Part shown: piece after piece, positions 1 to 8,536 of the stretch
How positions within the stretch are numbered: the stretch's first letter is position 1
Layout: the number at the start of each line of letters is the position of its first letter
From: SIG565 sp045651765
Lineage (GTDB): Bacteria > Bacillota > Clostridia > Oscillospirales > Acutalibacteraceae
Assembly: GCA_045651765.1 (NCBI GenBank)
Contig: JAZRSY010000021.1
Coordinates: 1-49,273 of the forward strand
DNA length: 49,273 bases
Direction: 5' to 3'
Program-made: the position numbers and the translations under genes
The notes under the pieces: model-generated
Told to the model about the DNA's origin: nothing
What the model saw: the letters and a program-made list of their open reading frames with translations, nothing else
Database searches by the model: none

Positions 1-200
1 GGTACATTCCATTTTCGCCGAGCGCCTATCCGTCTGCCTGGCAAGCAGAACCATGAGTAACAATATGCGGGTGGCTCCTGCATTCCGCCAAGACGCGAAT
101 TTGGGACAATGATACTTCCGTAACTCGCGGTCCGGCCACAATGAAGGCGGGAAGGTGGAACTCCTATGGACCTGTTCGCTGCAGGCGCCGGGTGGACGTT
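1..200. other. GC-rich, hairpin-rich stretch, possible structured RNA; no convincing gene
   Basis: About 200 bases are much richer in GC than anything around them and then switch abruptly to AT-rich DNA near 200. Several complementary arms are visible: 33-37 with 45-49, 70-74 with 85-89, 94-98 with 125-129, and 129-133 with 168-172. Frame 2 on the plus strand is open before and after a single TGA at 110-112, so a coding tail cannot be excluded. I do not recognise a family. It may be a structured RNA of the element, or the tail of an upstream gene. Confidence 0.35.
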
Positions 201-282
201 AAAATCATTCTAATCGAATATACCAAGAAAATAATGGTAATAATAAAGTTGTAAAAAAGAGCATTTGGAGGTGTAATGATTT

Positions 283-498
283 ATGAAAGAACCCAGACCT
301 GATTTATCTGAATTAGTTGACATCAGAGATGTCGTTATTGATAAAAGCCTTCCATTAGAAGATCGAGTAAAATCCTATGTGGAGCAAATTAAGAATCCGT
401 ACTGTTTTAAGGTTGGAGATGTTGTGGTAAGAGTTTCCTATGCGGGCAAAGACAAAACACTTACTGATAGCTTCACCTCTATGATTGCTTCGATGTGA
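283..498 (+). CDS. DUF6870-like small protein
   Basis: A 71-residue protein with a good ribosome site (GGAGGTG, 267-273) ten bases before the ATG. The opening (PDLSELVDIRDVVID) and the middle (VEQIKNPYCFKVGDVVV) match what I remember of small conserved proteins, DUF6870, that sit just upstream of recombinase genes in Clostridia integrative elements. No catalytic motif or membrane segment is visible. Its job is unknown; the position suggests a role in control or accessory functions of the element. The family assignment is from memory of the sequence pattern. Confidence 0.6.
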   Translation: MKEPRPDLSELVDIRDVVIDKSLPLEDRVKSYVEQIKNPYCFKVGDVVVRVSYAGKDKTLTDSFTSMIASM

Positions 499-535
499 TG
501 GAAATAATTACTATGATTAATTTTAATGAAACGGC

Positions 536-564
536 TGGATTTCTTCGAGTGTCTGTGCTATAAT
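536..564 (+). promoter_or_regulatory. Promoter of the recombinase operon
   Basis: TGGATT (536-541), a 17-base spacer and an extended -10 (TGC then TATAAT at 559-564) lie 74 bases before the first recombinase. An imperfect inverted repeat (TGTCTGTG against CACACGGACA) spans the -10 box and could be an operator, though no repressor gene is in view. Confidence 0.5.
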
Positions 565-637
565 TACACACGGACAAAATCAGCGATAACTCCAGTTGTT
601 TATTCGGTTCTCGAATAATACAGGAAGGAGTGGCGCT

Positions 638-2320
638 ATGAATAAGCACATAGATCAGACTTTTAAGGTCGCCATTTATCTTCGTTTATCGAAAGAGGAT
701 GGCGACCTTTTGCGTTCTTCTGGTAATAAGAACGAAAGTAACAGTATCAGTAACCAGAGACAACTGATATATCACTTTATGAAAAATCATCCCGAACTCG
801 AACTTTACGATGAGTATAAGGATGACGGTGTTAGTGGTTCAACTTTTGACCGTGCAGATTTCCAAAGAATGATGGATGATATTGAAGCAGGCAAAGTGAA
901 CTGTGTTATAGTCAAGGATCAATCTCGATTTGGCCGTGACTACATTGAGGTAGGAAAATACAAAGAGAAGATATTCCCTCAAATGGGAGTTCGCTTTATT
1001 ACTATAAATGAAGGCTACGATTCGTTTTCAGCATCATCATCTGATGATATGGCATTTACAATCAATAGCTTTGTTCATGATTTTTATATTAGAGACATTT
1101 CAACCAAGATTAGAACAAACCTTGCGACGAAAATGAAAAATGGTGATTACATTTCAAGTTTTGCAGTTTTCGGTTACGCAAAGGATCCGGACAATAAAAA
1201 TAAACTGGTTGTGGATCCTTATGCTGCGGGTGTTGTAAGAGATATTTTTAGTTGGAAAATTGACGGCTTGAGTCCTAATAGTATAGCCCAAAAACTAAAC
1301 AATCTTGGTGTTCCTTCGCCATCCGAATATAAAAAGCTGCAAGGCTTAAAGTACAACACTGGATTTCAGTCAGAGAAAAAATCACCGTGGAGTCATGTAA
1401 CCGTTAGACGAATTCTAAAAAATGAAATATATATCGGTGTGACAATTCAAGGGAAAAGTACAAGCCCGAACTACAAAACCAAAAAAAGAATCCATACAGA
1501 TGAGTGTGATTGGTACCGTGTTGAGGGAACACATGAAGCAATTATATCTGTTCGTGATTTTAAAATAGTTCAGGAACTCCTTCGGGAGGATACGCATAGT
1601 TTTGATGCGGACGGAACCACCCCGGCATATGGTGGCAGAATATTCTGTGGTGACTGCGGTGCTCCTGCGGTAAGAAAAACACATCGTTTGTCAAACAAGC
1701 GTGTAGTTTATTACAGTTGTGGAGCCCATAAAAAAGATAAGTATTTCTGCAGCAAGCACACGATACGTGAAGATGTACTGGATAAGGTTGTCTTTGAAAT
1801 AATCCGCCAGCAAATTGTTCTTCTACTTGATGTAGATAAGGCCTTGCAAAAATATGAGGCTTTATCGTGGGAAAAACACAAGCTAAGGAGAATCGATGAC
1901 AATATTGCAATTCAGAACGAGATTGTACAGAAAAACAGTATGTTAAGACTCGGAATCTACGAGGATTTCAAATCAGGTCTCTTAGATAGAGCAGAATACG
2001 ATACTCTTAAAGCGGAATTGACCGATCGCATTAATGAAGCAACAGCATCAATAGAATATTTGAGCAGTGAAAAAAGAGAGATTGAAGAAGGGATTACCAA
2101 ACAACAGTCTTGGATATCCCAATTCCGTCAGTATGAAAACATAACAGAAATCACAAGAAATATGGTGATTCATCTGATTGAACGTATCAACGTTTTTGAG
2201 GATTCTGTTGTTGAAATTATCTTTCGTCATCAAGACCAGATTAAAGAAATACTGGAGTATGTTGATGAAAGAGAGAAAGAATTTAAAATCATTAAAATGC
2301 CGAGATTGGAGGTGGTATAG
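638..2320 (+). CDS. Large serine recombinase 1
   Basis: A 560-residue site-specific recombinase. The resolvase domain (about residues 10-165) begins with the nucleophile in YLRLS (Ser18) and carries the SRFGRDY arginine motif. A recombinase domain follows (about 190-300). A zinc ribbon starts with CGDCG near residue 337, and a Lys/Glu-rich coiled coil lies near 400-500. An in-frame ATG at 596 exists, but the ATG at 638 is chosen because AGGAAGGAG (622-630) sits just before it and the protein then begins near the catalytic strand. The stop overlaps the next start by one base (TAGTG), so the three recombinases are probably translated together. Such enzymes insert or excise elements at att sites with a two-base crossover. 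Confidence 0.93.
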   Translation: MNKHIDQTFKVAIYLRLSKEDGDLLRSSGNKNESNSISNQRQLIYHFMKNHPELELYDEYKDDGVSGSTFDRADFQRMMDDIEAGKVNCVIVKDQSRFGRDYIEVGKYKEKIFPQMGVRFITINEGYDSFSASSSDDMAFTINSFVHDFYIRDISTKIRTNLATKMKNGDYISSFAVFGYAKDPDNKNKLVVDPYAAGVVRDIFSWKIDGLSPNSIAQKLNNLGVPSPSEYKKLQGLKYNTGFQSEKKSPWSHVTVRRILKNEIYIGVTIQGKSTSPNYKTKKRIHTDECDWYRVEGTHEAIISVRDFKIVQELLREDTHSFDADGTTPAYGGRIFCGDCGAPAVRKTHRLSNKRVVYYSCGAHKKDKYFCSKHTIREDVLDKVVFEIIRQQIVLLLDVDKALQKYEALSWEKHKLRRIDDNIAIQNEIVQKNSMLRLGIYEDFKSGLLDRAEYDTLKAELTDRINEATASIEYLSSEKREIEEGITKQQSWISQFRQYENITEITRNMVIHLIERINVFEDSVVEIIFRHQDQIKEILEYVDEREKEFKIIKMPRLEVV

Positions 2321-4035
2321 TGGCTCGAATTTCGAGAAAATCCGGCACTTCAAAAAAGCCGGAACCCCAGAAAAAGATTTGTGGTCTGCGTACAGCGCTT
2401 TACGTTCGTCTGTCTGTAGAAGACAACGGAAAAGAAGATGCCGATTCTCTTGAAAATCAGGAAGCTTTATTGCGAGATTATTTAGAGGAACGTCCTTATT
2501 TGGAGTTGGTAGAAGTATACTCAGACAATGGGTTCACAGGAACTGACTTTGAACGGCCTGCATTTATTAAACTAGTAGAGGATGTTCGAAAGGGTCGCAT
2601 AGACTGCATAATAGTTAAGGATTTTTCAAGGCTTGGCAGAAACTATGTAGAGACCGGAGAGTATCTAGAAAAAATATTTCCGTTCCTTGGCGTAAGGTTC
2701 ATTTCAGTGAATGATGGTTATGACAGTGCTTCTGCAAATGCCGGAGAACTTCTTGCTGCATCGTTAAAAAATCTCATTAATGATATGTATGCAAAGGATA
2801 TCTCTAAGAAAATCTGTTCAACGATGAAGGACAAGCGACGTCGAGGCGAATATATTGGTAGTTATGCTCCTTATGGGTATTTAAAAGATGAAAATGACAA
2901 GAACAAACTGGTGGTTGATCCTGAAATAGCACCAATTGTTATTGAAATTTTCGAACTCCGCGCCCAAGGAATCGGTATAGAAGCTTTATGTCGTGTTTTG
3001 AACGAGAAGGGTTATCCTTCGCCCGGCAGATTAAGATATGAACGTGGAATTATTACTAATAATAACAAGAAAGGGAGTGCATTGCCCTGGAACCGTCATG
3101 TGCTGAAGGATTTGCTTCTTAATATAGCTTATATCGGAAATCTGGCGCAGGGACGCAGCGCGCAATGCTTGTATAAAGGTCAGAAATTTCATCGAACAGA
3201 CAGCTCTGAATGGGATGTGGTTTACGGGACTCATCCCGCCATAATCGGTATGGATTTATGGGAAAAGGTACAAGAGATCAATAATAGACAAACTGCGGCG
3301 GCCAAAGAATCTCACGGGAAATACTCCCACCTACCAAAAAGAATTAATCCATATGGTTCTATAATAAAGTGCGGTAACTGCGGACGCGTTCTAAAGTATG
3401 TTCGTAGTTATTCAAGGCCAAGAAAGGACGGGCTTGTAAAAGATTATTATAACTACAAATGTCCGCAGAATATAGAACTTGGCGATGCAGCTTGTCCTAA
3501 GAAAAACATCAAAGCCGATGAGCTTGACGCACTTATACTTGATGTTATCAAAAAACAGATGGATCTTTTCTTAGATACGAAGAAAACTCTATCTCAGCTC
3601 ATTGCAATTGAAAAAGAGCGTTCTAAGCGCAATGCACCAATCATGCGAGTGGTAGAACTTAAAGAACAACTTGAAACGAAGAAAAAAGCATTTTCATCGC
3701 TATATTTTGATTATAAGGAAGGAATCTTGACGCAAAGAGAATACATGGATGCGCGAGAGACTTACCAATCAATGATTGCATCGTTGGAACAACAGATTCA
3801 AGAACTGGAGTCTACCCGGTCACGTGCAAGAAAAACGGAGACTGGTGCAAGGAAATGGGATGCACTTATAAAGAAATATTATAATGCACAAGCCATATCA
3901 CCAGAACTAATAGAGGCATTCGTTGATGAAATTAGATTCCATGTTGATGGCTCTGTTGACATTGATTTTAAATATATGAATGAGTTTGAGGAAATGTTCA
4001 ACGAATGTGAGCGCATCAAAAAGGAGGTTGCCTAA
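2320..4035 (+). CDS. Large serine recombinase 2
   Basis: A 571-residue recombinase starting with GTG at 2320, preceded by TTGGAGG. A basic N-terminal tail of about 25 residues comes before the catalytic YVRLS (Ser32), which neither neighbour has. The resolvase domain includes KDFSRLGRNY, then come a recombinase domain, a zinc ribbon (CGNCG near 350, with later paired Cys) and a long coiled coil (about 420-520). It is clearly related to recombinases 1 and 3 but diverged, so the trio is an old duplication rather than a recent copy. The gene overlaps recombinase 1 by one base and ends two bases before the third start. Confidence 0.93.
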   Translation: MARISRKSGTSKKPEPQKKICGLRTALYVRLSVEDNGKEDADSLENQEALLRDYLEERPYLELVEVYSDNGFTGTDFERPAFIKLVEDVRKGRIDCIIVKDFSRLGRNYVETGEYLEKIFPFLGVRFISVNDGYDSASANAGELLAASLKNLINDMYAKDISKKICSTMKDKRRRGEYIGSYAPYGYLKDENDKNKLVVDPEIAPIVIEIFELRAQGIGIEALCRVLNEKGYPSPGRLRYERGIITNNNKKGSALPWNRHVLKDLLLNIAYIGNLAQGRSAQCLYKGQKFHRTDSSEWDVVYGTHPAIIGMDLWEKVQEINNRQTAAAKESHGKYSHLPKRINPYGSIIKCGNCGRVLKYVRSYSRPRKDGLVKDYYNYKCPQNIELGDAACPKKNIKADELDALILDVIKKQMDLFLDTKKTLSQLIAIEKERSKRNAPIMRVVELKEQLETKKKAFSSLYFDYKEGILTQREYMDARETYQSMIASLEQQIQELESTRSRARKTETGARKWDALIKKYYNAQAISPELIEAFVDEIRFHVDGSVDIDFKYMNEFEEMFNECERIKKEVA

Positions 4036-4036
4036 T

Positions 4037-5611
4037 ATGAGAACTTCGCTTGTAGCTATATATCTTAGGCTCTCTTTGGAGGATATTGAAACACGTCAGG
4101 AAATCATTGATGAAAGTAACAGTATTACAAATCAACGAAATGTAGTTGTAAATTACATCAATGGTCATCCTGATTTGATGGACATGAAAACCATTGAATT
4201 TGTCGATGACGGTTATTCCGGAACTAATTTTGACCGTCCTAATTTTAAGAAAATGATGGAGATGGTTAAAAGTGGAGACATTTCCTGTATCGTTGTCAAG
4301 GACCTTTCCCGTTTTGCACGTAACTATATAGATTCCGGAGAATATCTTGAGCATATTTTCCCATTGCTGGGTGTCCGATTTATTGCCATCAATGATAATT
4401 ACGATAGCAACAAATATATTGGCACCACTGGCGGCATGGATGTAGCTTTTAGAAATTATATGCATCAGCTTTATAGCGCTGATATTTCTAAAAAAGTTAA
4501 AGCGACTCAGCATATGCTTATGAGAAAAGGAAAATATGTTTGTCATTGTCCATATGGTTACACAAAACCAAAAGGTGAAAAGCATCGGATGATTCCCGAT
4601 CCAACAACTGCTCCCATTGTGCGTGATATTTTTCTTTGGACAATAGAAGGAAAAAAATCCACAGAGATTGCGAGAATCCTTAATGAACGCGGGATTCCTA
4701 CACCTATGCAAACGAAAAAGACAAAGAAACGCAAGAACATGACCAATGATGTTATGTGGAGTCATCAAGCGGTTATTAGAATCATTAAGGATTATAAATA
4801 CACCGGTGCAATGGTTTCTTTCAAGTGTTATAATGAAACTATACGAGCAAAAGCACAAACGAGAAACAATCCCGCAGACTATGTAATTAATGAGGATATG
4901 CACGAAGCTATCGTTTCTCATGATGAATATTACGCAGCCAACGATGCTTTGAGGAAGGTAAGAACTCATACGAGAGTGCGGTCAGACCAACGTGACCGAG
5001 TATATTATTGTGGTTATTGTGGTCGTCGTCTTCGCAAAACTTTTGGTACAGATGAGTATTATTCCTGCGCTACACCTTTATATATTAAAGGGGCACTCTG
5101 TACAGATCTTAGGTGGAGTAGATCGGCAATTGAGGAAGTCGTTTTTTCAATATATAAACGACAAATCCATATTGTTTCAGAACAATGGCATGAAGAAGAA
5201 AAAAAGAAAAATCAAAGCCAACTACCGGATTTAAAAACAAAACACAAGTCTCTGTCAATTCAAATTAAGAGCCTGAGTCGCGAAGTTGCATCCTTGTATG
5301 AACAATATCGCACAGGGAAACTTACACGAGAGGAATTCTTGGAAAAGAAGCAACTGTTCTCTACCGAAAAGGAAAAACTTCAAGCCGAGATATCTTCAGT
5401 CGAAGAAAATATCAACACAGAGATTCGCAAGGAAAGAGCAGAATCAGCAAGTTTACAGACTATGTTGGATATCGCTTCTCTTGCTCAAGAGGATGATGAG
5501 ACATTAAAATCAAGAATGTATGATGATATCGAGAAAGTTATTGTGTTTGATAATCATACAATAGATATCAGATGGAAATTCGATGTTGACTTTAAGGATA
5601 ACCATACGTAG
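4037..5611 (+). CDS. Large serine recombinase 3
   Basis: A 524-residue recombinase. The ATG at 4037 is preferred over the in-frame ATG at 3980, because AAGGAGG (4021-4027) precedes it and the 3980 start would overlap recombinase 2. The nucleophile is Ser13 in YLRLS. KDLSRFARNY is the arginine motif, the zinc ribbon starts at CGYCG near residue 325, and a coiled coil fills about 395-480. It is the last gene of the element and is followed directly by a strong terminator. With all three catalytic serines kept, each recombinase could be active. Confidence 0.93.
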   Translation: MRTSLVAIYLRLSLEDIETRQEIIDESNSITNQRNVVVNYINGHPDLMDMKTIEFVDDGYSGTNFDRPNFKKMMEMVKSGDISCIVVKDLSRFARNYIDSGEYLEHIFPLLGVRFIAINDNYDSNKYIGTTGGMDVAFRNYMHQLYSADISKKVKATQHMLMRKGKYVCHCPYGYTKPKGEKHRMIPDPTTAPIVRDIFLWTIEGKKSTEIARILNERGIPTPMQTKKTKKRKNMTNDVMWSHQAVIRIIKDYKYTGAMVSFKCYNETIRAKAQTRNNPADYVINEDMHEAIVSHDEYYAANDALRKVRTHTRVRSDQRDRVYYCGYCGRRLRKTFGTDEYYSCATPLYIKGALCTDLRWSRSAIEEVVFSIYKRQIHIVSEQWHEEEKKKNQSQLPDLKTKHKSLSIQIKSLSREVASLYEQYRTGKLTREEFLEKKQLFSTEKEKLQAEISSVEENINTEIRKERAESASLQTMLDIASLAQEDDETLKSRMYDDIEKVIVFDNHTIDIRWKFDVDFKDNHT

Positions 5612-5614
5612 AGT

Positions 5615-5650
5615 AAAACCAACAGTTTTAATCCTAACTGTTGGTTTTAT
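5615..5650 (+). terminator. Rho-independent terminator of the recombinase operon
   Basis: A 12-base-pair stem (5615-5626 with 5637-5648, arms AAAACCAACAGT and its complement) with a ten-base loop starts three bases after the recombinase 3 stop codon and ends in a T-rich tail. Confidence 0.85.
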
Positions 5651-5754
5651 TTTGCTTTTGGTGTTTTAATAACACCAGCTATTAATGCTTCCAAAACGCA
5701 AAAAATGGCGAAAAAGCTGTAAAATAAAGGATTTAAGAAATTGTTGGTGAATAC

Positions 5755-6273
5755 TTGACATCAGCAGACGATTTAGGAAGAGTCGTTATCCCGAAAGAGA
5801 TTAGAAGAACGATGCGCATACGTGAGGGCGACCCGCTTGAAATTTACACATCGGCGGGCGGAGAGGTTATATTTAAAAAGTATTCGCCGATAGGCGAACT
5901 TTCTGAGTTTTCGGGGCAGTTTGCCGAGGCAATAGGCAAATATACAAATTTGACGGTGGCCATTTGCGACCGCGACCACTGCATAGCAGCGGCAGGCGCA
6001 AACAAAAAAGATATTATAGAAAAATCGATTACACCCGAACTTGAAAATATTATGGAAGGGCGCACGGCCAAAACTTTTTCGGGCGACGAAAACTTTTTTG
6101 GTATTGAGGGTTGCAACAAAAATATATGTTTTGCGGCGCCCATTGTGGCAAATGGCGATATTGCAGGGGTGGTAACATTGCTAGCCGGAGAAAATAATTT
6201 TGAAGCCAGTGAGAGTGATATGAATCTTGCAAAGGCGGCGGCGCTTTTTTTGAGCAAACAATTAGAACAATAA
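5755..6273 (+). CDS. spoVT: Stage V sporulation protein T, 5' end replaced by the inserted element
   Basis: SpoVT is an AbrB-type DNA-binding regulator of late forespore genes with a C-terminal GAF-like domain. From DDLGRVVIPKEIRR onward the protein matches the family closely (REGDPLEIY, FKKYSPIGELSEF, then a domain ending LSKQLEQ). The usual start, MKATGIVRRI, is missing. In its place the frame reads TSA and runs back into element sequence to a TAA at 5734. The lost residues form the first strand of the swapped-hairpin DNA-binding fold. A TTG at 5755 with GGTGA at 5746 could start a truncated product of 172 residues. The gene is either inactive or restored by excision of the element. Confidence 0.88.
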   Translation: MTSADDLGRVVIPKEIRRTMRIREGDPLEIYTSAGGEVIFKKYSPIGELSEFSGQFAEAIGKYTNLTVAICDRDHCIAAAGANKKDIIEKSITPELENIMEGRTAKTFSGDENFFGIEGCNKNICFAAPIVANGDIAGVVTLLAGENNFEASESDMNLAKAAALFLSKQLEQ

Positions 6274-6280
6274 AAAATAC

Positions 6281-6309
6281 TTGATTTTTTTAATATATAG
6301 TGGTATAAT
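6281..6309 (+). promoter_or_regulatory. Promoter of the rimP-ribF operon
   Basis: TTGATT (6281-6286), a 17-base spacer and a perfect TATAAT (6304-6309) lie just after spoVT and 87 bases before rimP. Confidence 0.8.
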
Positions 6310-6331
6310 GTTTGCAGTATAAGGATTAAGG

Positions 6332-6361
6332 AAAGAGTAGGGAGACCTGCTCTTTACTTTT
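6332..6361 (+). promoter_or_regulatory. Leader hairpin upstream of rimP
   Basis: AAAGAGTAGG (6332-6341), loop GAGA and CCTGCTCTTT (6346-6355) form a 10-base-pair stem with one G-T pair, followed shortly by a run of Ts. It lies in the untranslated leader between promoter and rimP. It could act as an attenuator of the nusA operon or as a protective 5' structure; which one cannot be told from sequence. Confidence 0.55.
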
Positions 6362-6395
6362 TGCCTTAAAGTTTTTTTAAAAAAGGGGAGAAAAT

Positions 6396-6854
6396 ATGGC
6401 TTTAGCAGTATGTGAAAAAATATTCTCACTTATTAAACCGGCGGTTGAAAGCGCAGGCGTTAAACTGTGGGATGTTTGCTTTGTTAAAGAGGGAGCATCG
6501 TATTTTTTAAGGGTGTATATAGATAAAGAAGGTGGCATTGGAATAGATGATTGCACCAATGTTTCACATTTAATTGACCCAATTATTGATGAAGCCGACC
6601 CAATTGATAAATCTTATTATTTAGAGGTTTGCTCGCCGGGGCTCGAGCGCAAGTTAACAAGACCCGAGCACTTTGAGGCTTTTTTAGGCCAAAAGGTAAA
6701 GGTTAAGCTTTACAAAGCTTATAACGGCAGCAAAGAAATTTTTGGCAGCCTTGCAGGCTATTCGGAAGAAATTGAAATAGACTTAGGCGACCAAACGGTT
6801 AAATTTAGCAAAAAAGATATTTCGGCCGTAAGGCTTGATGATATTGATTTTTAA
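6396..6854 (+). CDS. rimP: Ribosome maturation factor RimP
   Basis: A 152-residue RimP, needed for late assembly of the 30S subunit. The N-terminal domain carries YFLRVYIDKEGG and the characteristic stretch YLEVCSPGLERKLTRPEHF (about residues 75-95); the C-terminal Sm-like domain follows. AAGGGGAG precedes the ATG. It heads the conserved Firmicutes order rimP-nusA-ylxR-ylxQ-infB-rbfA. Confidence 0.96.
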   Translation: MALAVCEKIFSLIKPAVESAGVKLWDVCFVKEGASYFLRVYIDKEGGIGIDDCTNVSHLIDPIIDEADPIDKSYYLEVCSPGLERKLTRPEHFEAFLGQKVKVKLYKAYNGSKEIFGSLAGYSEEIEIDLGDQTVKFSKKDISAVRLDDIDF

Positions 6855-6880
6855 ATTATTTTGAAAGGTTGATTTGGAAA

Positions 6881-7951
6881 ATGAATAAAGATATTAAGGA
6901 ATTTTTTGCCGCACTTAAATTTATGGAGCAAGAGCGTGAAATACCGCAAAAATATTTGGCCGAAAAAATCGAAAACGCTATTGTAGTAGCACTCAGAAAA
7001 GATTATGGCGGCCGCGACATTGTTACCTGCATTGTCGACCCCGAAAAAATGGTGTTCTCGGTAACGGTTAGAAAACAGGTTGTAGATGAAATTACCGACC
7101 CATATGCCGAAATTTTAAAGGAAGATGCACTTAAAATAAACTCTAAAGCGGCAGAGAACGGATTTGTGGATATAGCACTTAACACAAAGCAGTTTGGCCG
7201 CATAGTAGCACAAACCGCCAAGCATGTAATTCGTCAAGGTATACGCGAGGTTGAAAGAAACCAAACATTCGCACAATTCCAAGATAAAAATCACGAATTA
7301 CTCACTGCCGTTGTTCAGCAAATTGACCCAAAAACCGGCAACGCCAATGTTACAATAGGCAAAACCGAGACTGTTCTGCCTAAATTAGAACAGGTTCCGG
7401 GCGAAGAACTTTCAGAGGGCGACCACGTTAAAGTTTATGTTGTGGATGTTAAAGAAACCGAAAAAAGCCCCAAAATTATGATTTCACGCACACACCCGGG
7501 TCTTGTTAAACGCCTTTTTGAAACCGAAGTGCCCGAAATTTTTGATGGCACAATAGAAATCAAATCGGTTTCACGCCAAGCGGGTTCAAGAACAAAATTG
7601 GCTGTTTACAGCGCCAATGAAGAAATCGACCCTGTTGGTGCCTGCATAGGCCAAAGGGGCGCCAGAGTTAATAATATTGTAGAAGAATTAAAGGGCGAAA
7701 AAATTGATATTGTAAAATACAGCGACGACCCTGTAGCCTTTATTAGCGAAGCTCTTTCACCGGCTAAGGTTGTTTCGGTTGTTATTGAAAGTGAAAACCC
7801 AAAAGCCTGCAAGGTTACAGTGCCCGATTCACAATTATCACTAGCCATAGGAAACAAGGGCCAAAATGTTCGTTTGGCCGCCAAATTAACCGGCTGGAAA
7901 ATAGATATTCGCCCCGAAAGCGGATTTTATGGTGAGGAAATAGAAGAATAA
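6881..7951 (+). CDS. nusA: Transcription termination/antitermination protein NusA
   Basis: A 356-residue NusA: N-terminal RNA polymerase-binding domain (1-130), S1 domain (about 135-200), then two KH domains (DPVGACIGQRGARVNNI and LAIGNKGQNVRLAAKLTGW). It lacks the C-terminal acidic repeats of E. coli NusA, as is normal in Firmicutes. ATG 6881 is chosen over an in-frame TTG at 6869, because the family starts near MNKDIKEFF; the GAAAGG site (6863-6868) is somewhat far from this ATG, so the TTG is not excluded. The stop shares a base with the ylxR start. Confidence 0.96.
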   Translation: MNKDIKEFFAALKFMEQEREIPQKYLAEKIENAIVVALRKDYGGRDIVTCIVDPEKMVFSVTVRKQVVDEITDPYAEILKEDALKINSKAAENGFVDIALNTKQFGRIVAQTAKHVIRQGIREVERNQTFAQFQDKNHELLTAVVQQIDPKTGNANVTIGKTETVLPKLEQVPGEELSEGDHVKVYVVDVKETEKSPKIMISRTHPGLVKRLFETEVPEIFDGTIEIKSVSRQAGSRTKLAVYSANEEIDPVGACIGQRGARVNNIVEELKGEKIDIVKYSDDPVAFISEALSPAKVVSVVIESENPKACKVTVPDSQLSLAIGNKGQNVRLAAKLTGWKIDIRPESGFYGEEIEE

Positions 7952-8217
7952 TGAAAACTAAAAAAATACCTATGCGTATGTGTGTGGGTTGCGGCCAAAT
8001 GAAACCCAAGGCCGAACTTACAAGGGTTGTTAAAACCCCCGAAGACCAAGTGCTTATAGATAACAAAGGCAAAATGAACGGTCGCGGTGCATATGTATGT
8101 AAAAATGTCGAGTGTTTAAATTCGGCACATAAATCTAAAAGGCTTGAAAGAGCTTTCAAACAACAAATATCAGAAGAAATTTATTTAAATTTAGAGAAAG
8201 ATTTATTAAATGAATAA
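7951..8217 (+). CDS. ylxR: YlxR family RNA-binding protein
   Basis: An 88-residue YlxR (RnpM) protein with the typical PMRMCVGCGQMKPKAEL opening and the GRGAYVC motif. The family binds RNA and has been linked to RNase P control in Bacillus. It overlaps nusA by one base (TAATG) and the next gene by eight bases, indicating tight translational coupling. Confidence 0.93.
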   Translation: MKTKKIPMRMCVGCGQMKPKAELTRVVKTPEDQVLIDNKGKMNGRGAYVCKNVECLNSAHKSKRLERAFKQQISEEIYLNLEKDLLNE

Positions 8218-8536
8218 TAAAATACTTACACTTTTAGGCTTTGCAAGCAAGGCGGGCAGGTTAAGTTACGGTATGGACGCCTCTGTGGCGGCCTTAAAGC
8301 AAAAAAAATCGCACATAATATTAACAGCTGCCGATGTATCAAGCAAAAGTTTAAAAGAAATTTCGTATAATGCAAACCTGTTTAATATAAAGGTTATAAT
8401 ACTGGGGTGGAATATTGAAACCCTTTCACATGCCATAGGGCATAAATGCGGAATAATATCCGTTAACGAAAAAGGCTTTGCCGATGCTGTTTTACACGAG
8501 CTTCATTTAAAGGAGGAAATAGCCCATGATGATTAA
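8210..8536 (+). CDS. ylxQ: YlxQ, L7Ae-family ribosomal protein
   Basis: A 108-residue L7Ae/L30e-fold RNA-binding protein (LGFASKAGRLSYGMDA near the start, IILTAADVSSKS in the middle). The family recognises K-turn RNAs, and its cellular target is not settled. It starts inside ylxR and its end overlaps infB by 11 bases. Confidence 0.9.
   Translation: MNNKILTLLGFASKAGRLSYGMDASVAALKQKKSHIILTAADVSSKSLKEISYNANLFNIKVIILGWNIETLSHAIGHKCGIISVNEKGFADAVLHELHLKEEIAHDD

Larger units (their letters stand above)
1..5757. mobile_element. Right end of an integrated element with three tandem serine recombinases, inserted in spoVT
   Basis: The stretch holds a GC-rich non-coding block, a DUF6870-like small protein and three adjacent large serine recombinases. 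It ends at a terminator followed by a spoVT gene that lacks its normal first codons. Recombinase genes at the extreme end of an element, next to a broken host gene, are typical of integrative elements that use this family. The left end and most of the cargo lie outside the window, so size and conjugation functions are unknown. The right boundary is placed at about 5755-5775 because the SpoVT-like reading frame becomes recognisable only from the codons for DDLGR. Base and codon use differ from the operon that follows. Confidence 0.8.

Noticed and set aside
4016..4969. Long open frame on the minus strand opposite recombinase 3 (317 codons)
   Set aside because: It lies fully within the recombinase gene, has no ribosome site and its translation has no recognisable pattern; it is a mirror of the real gene.
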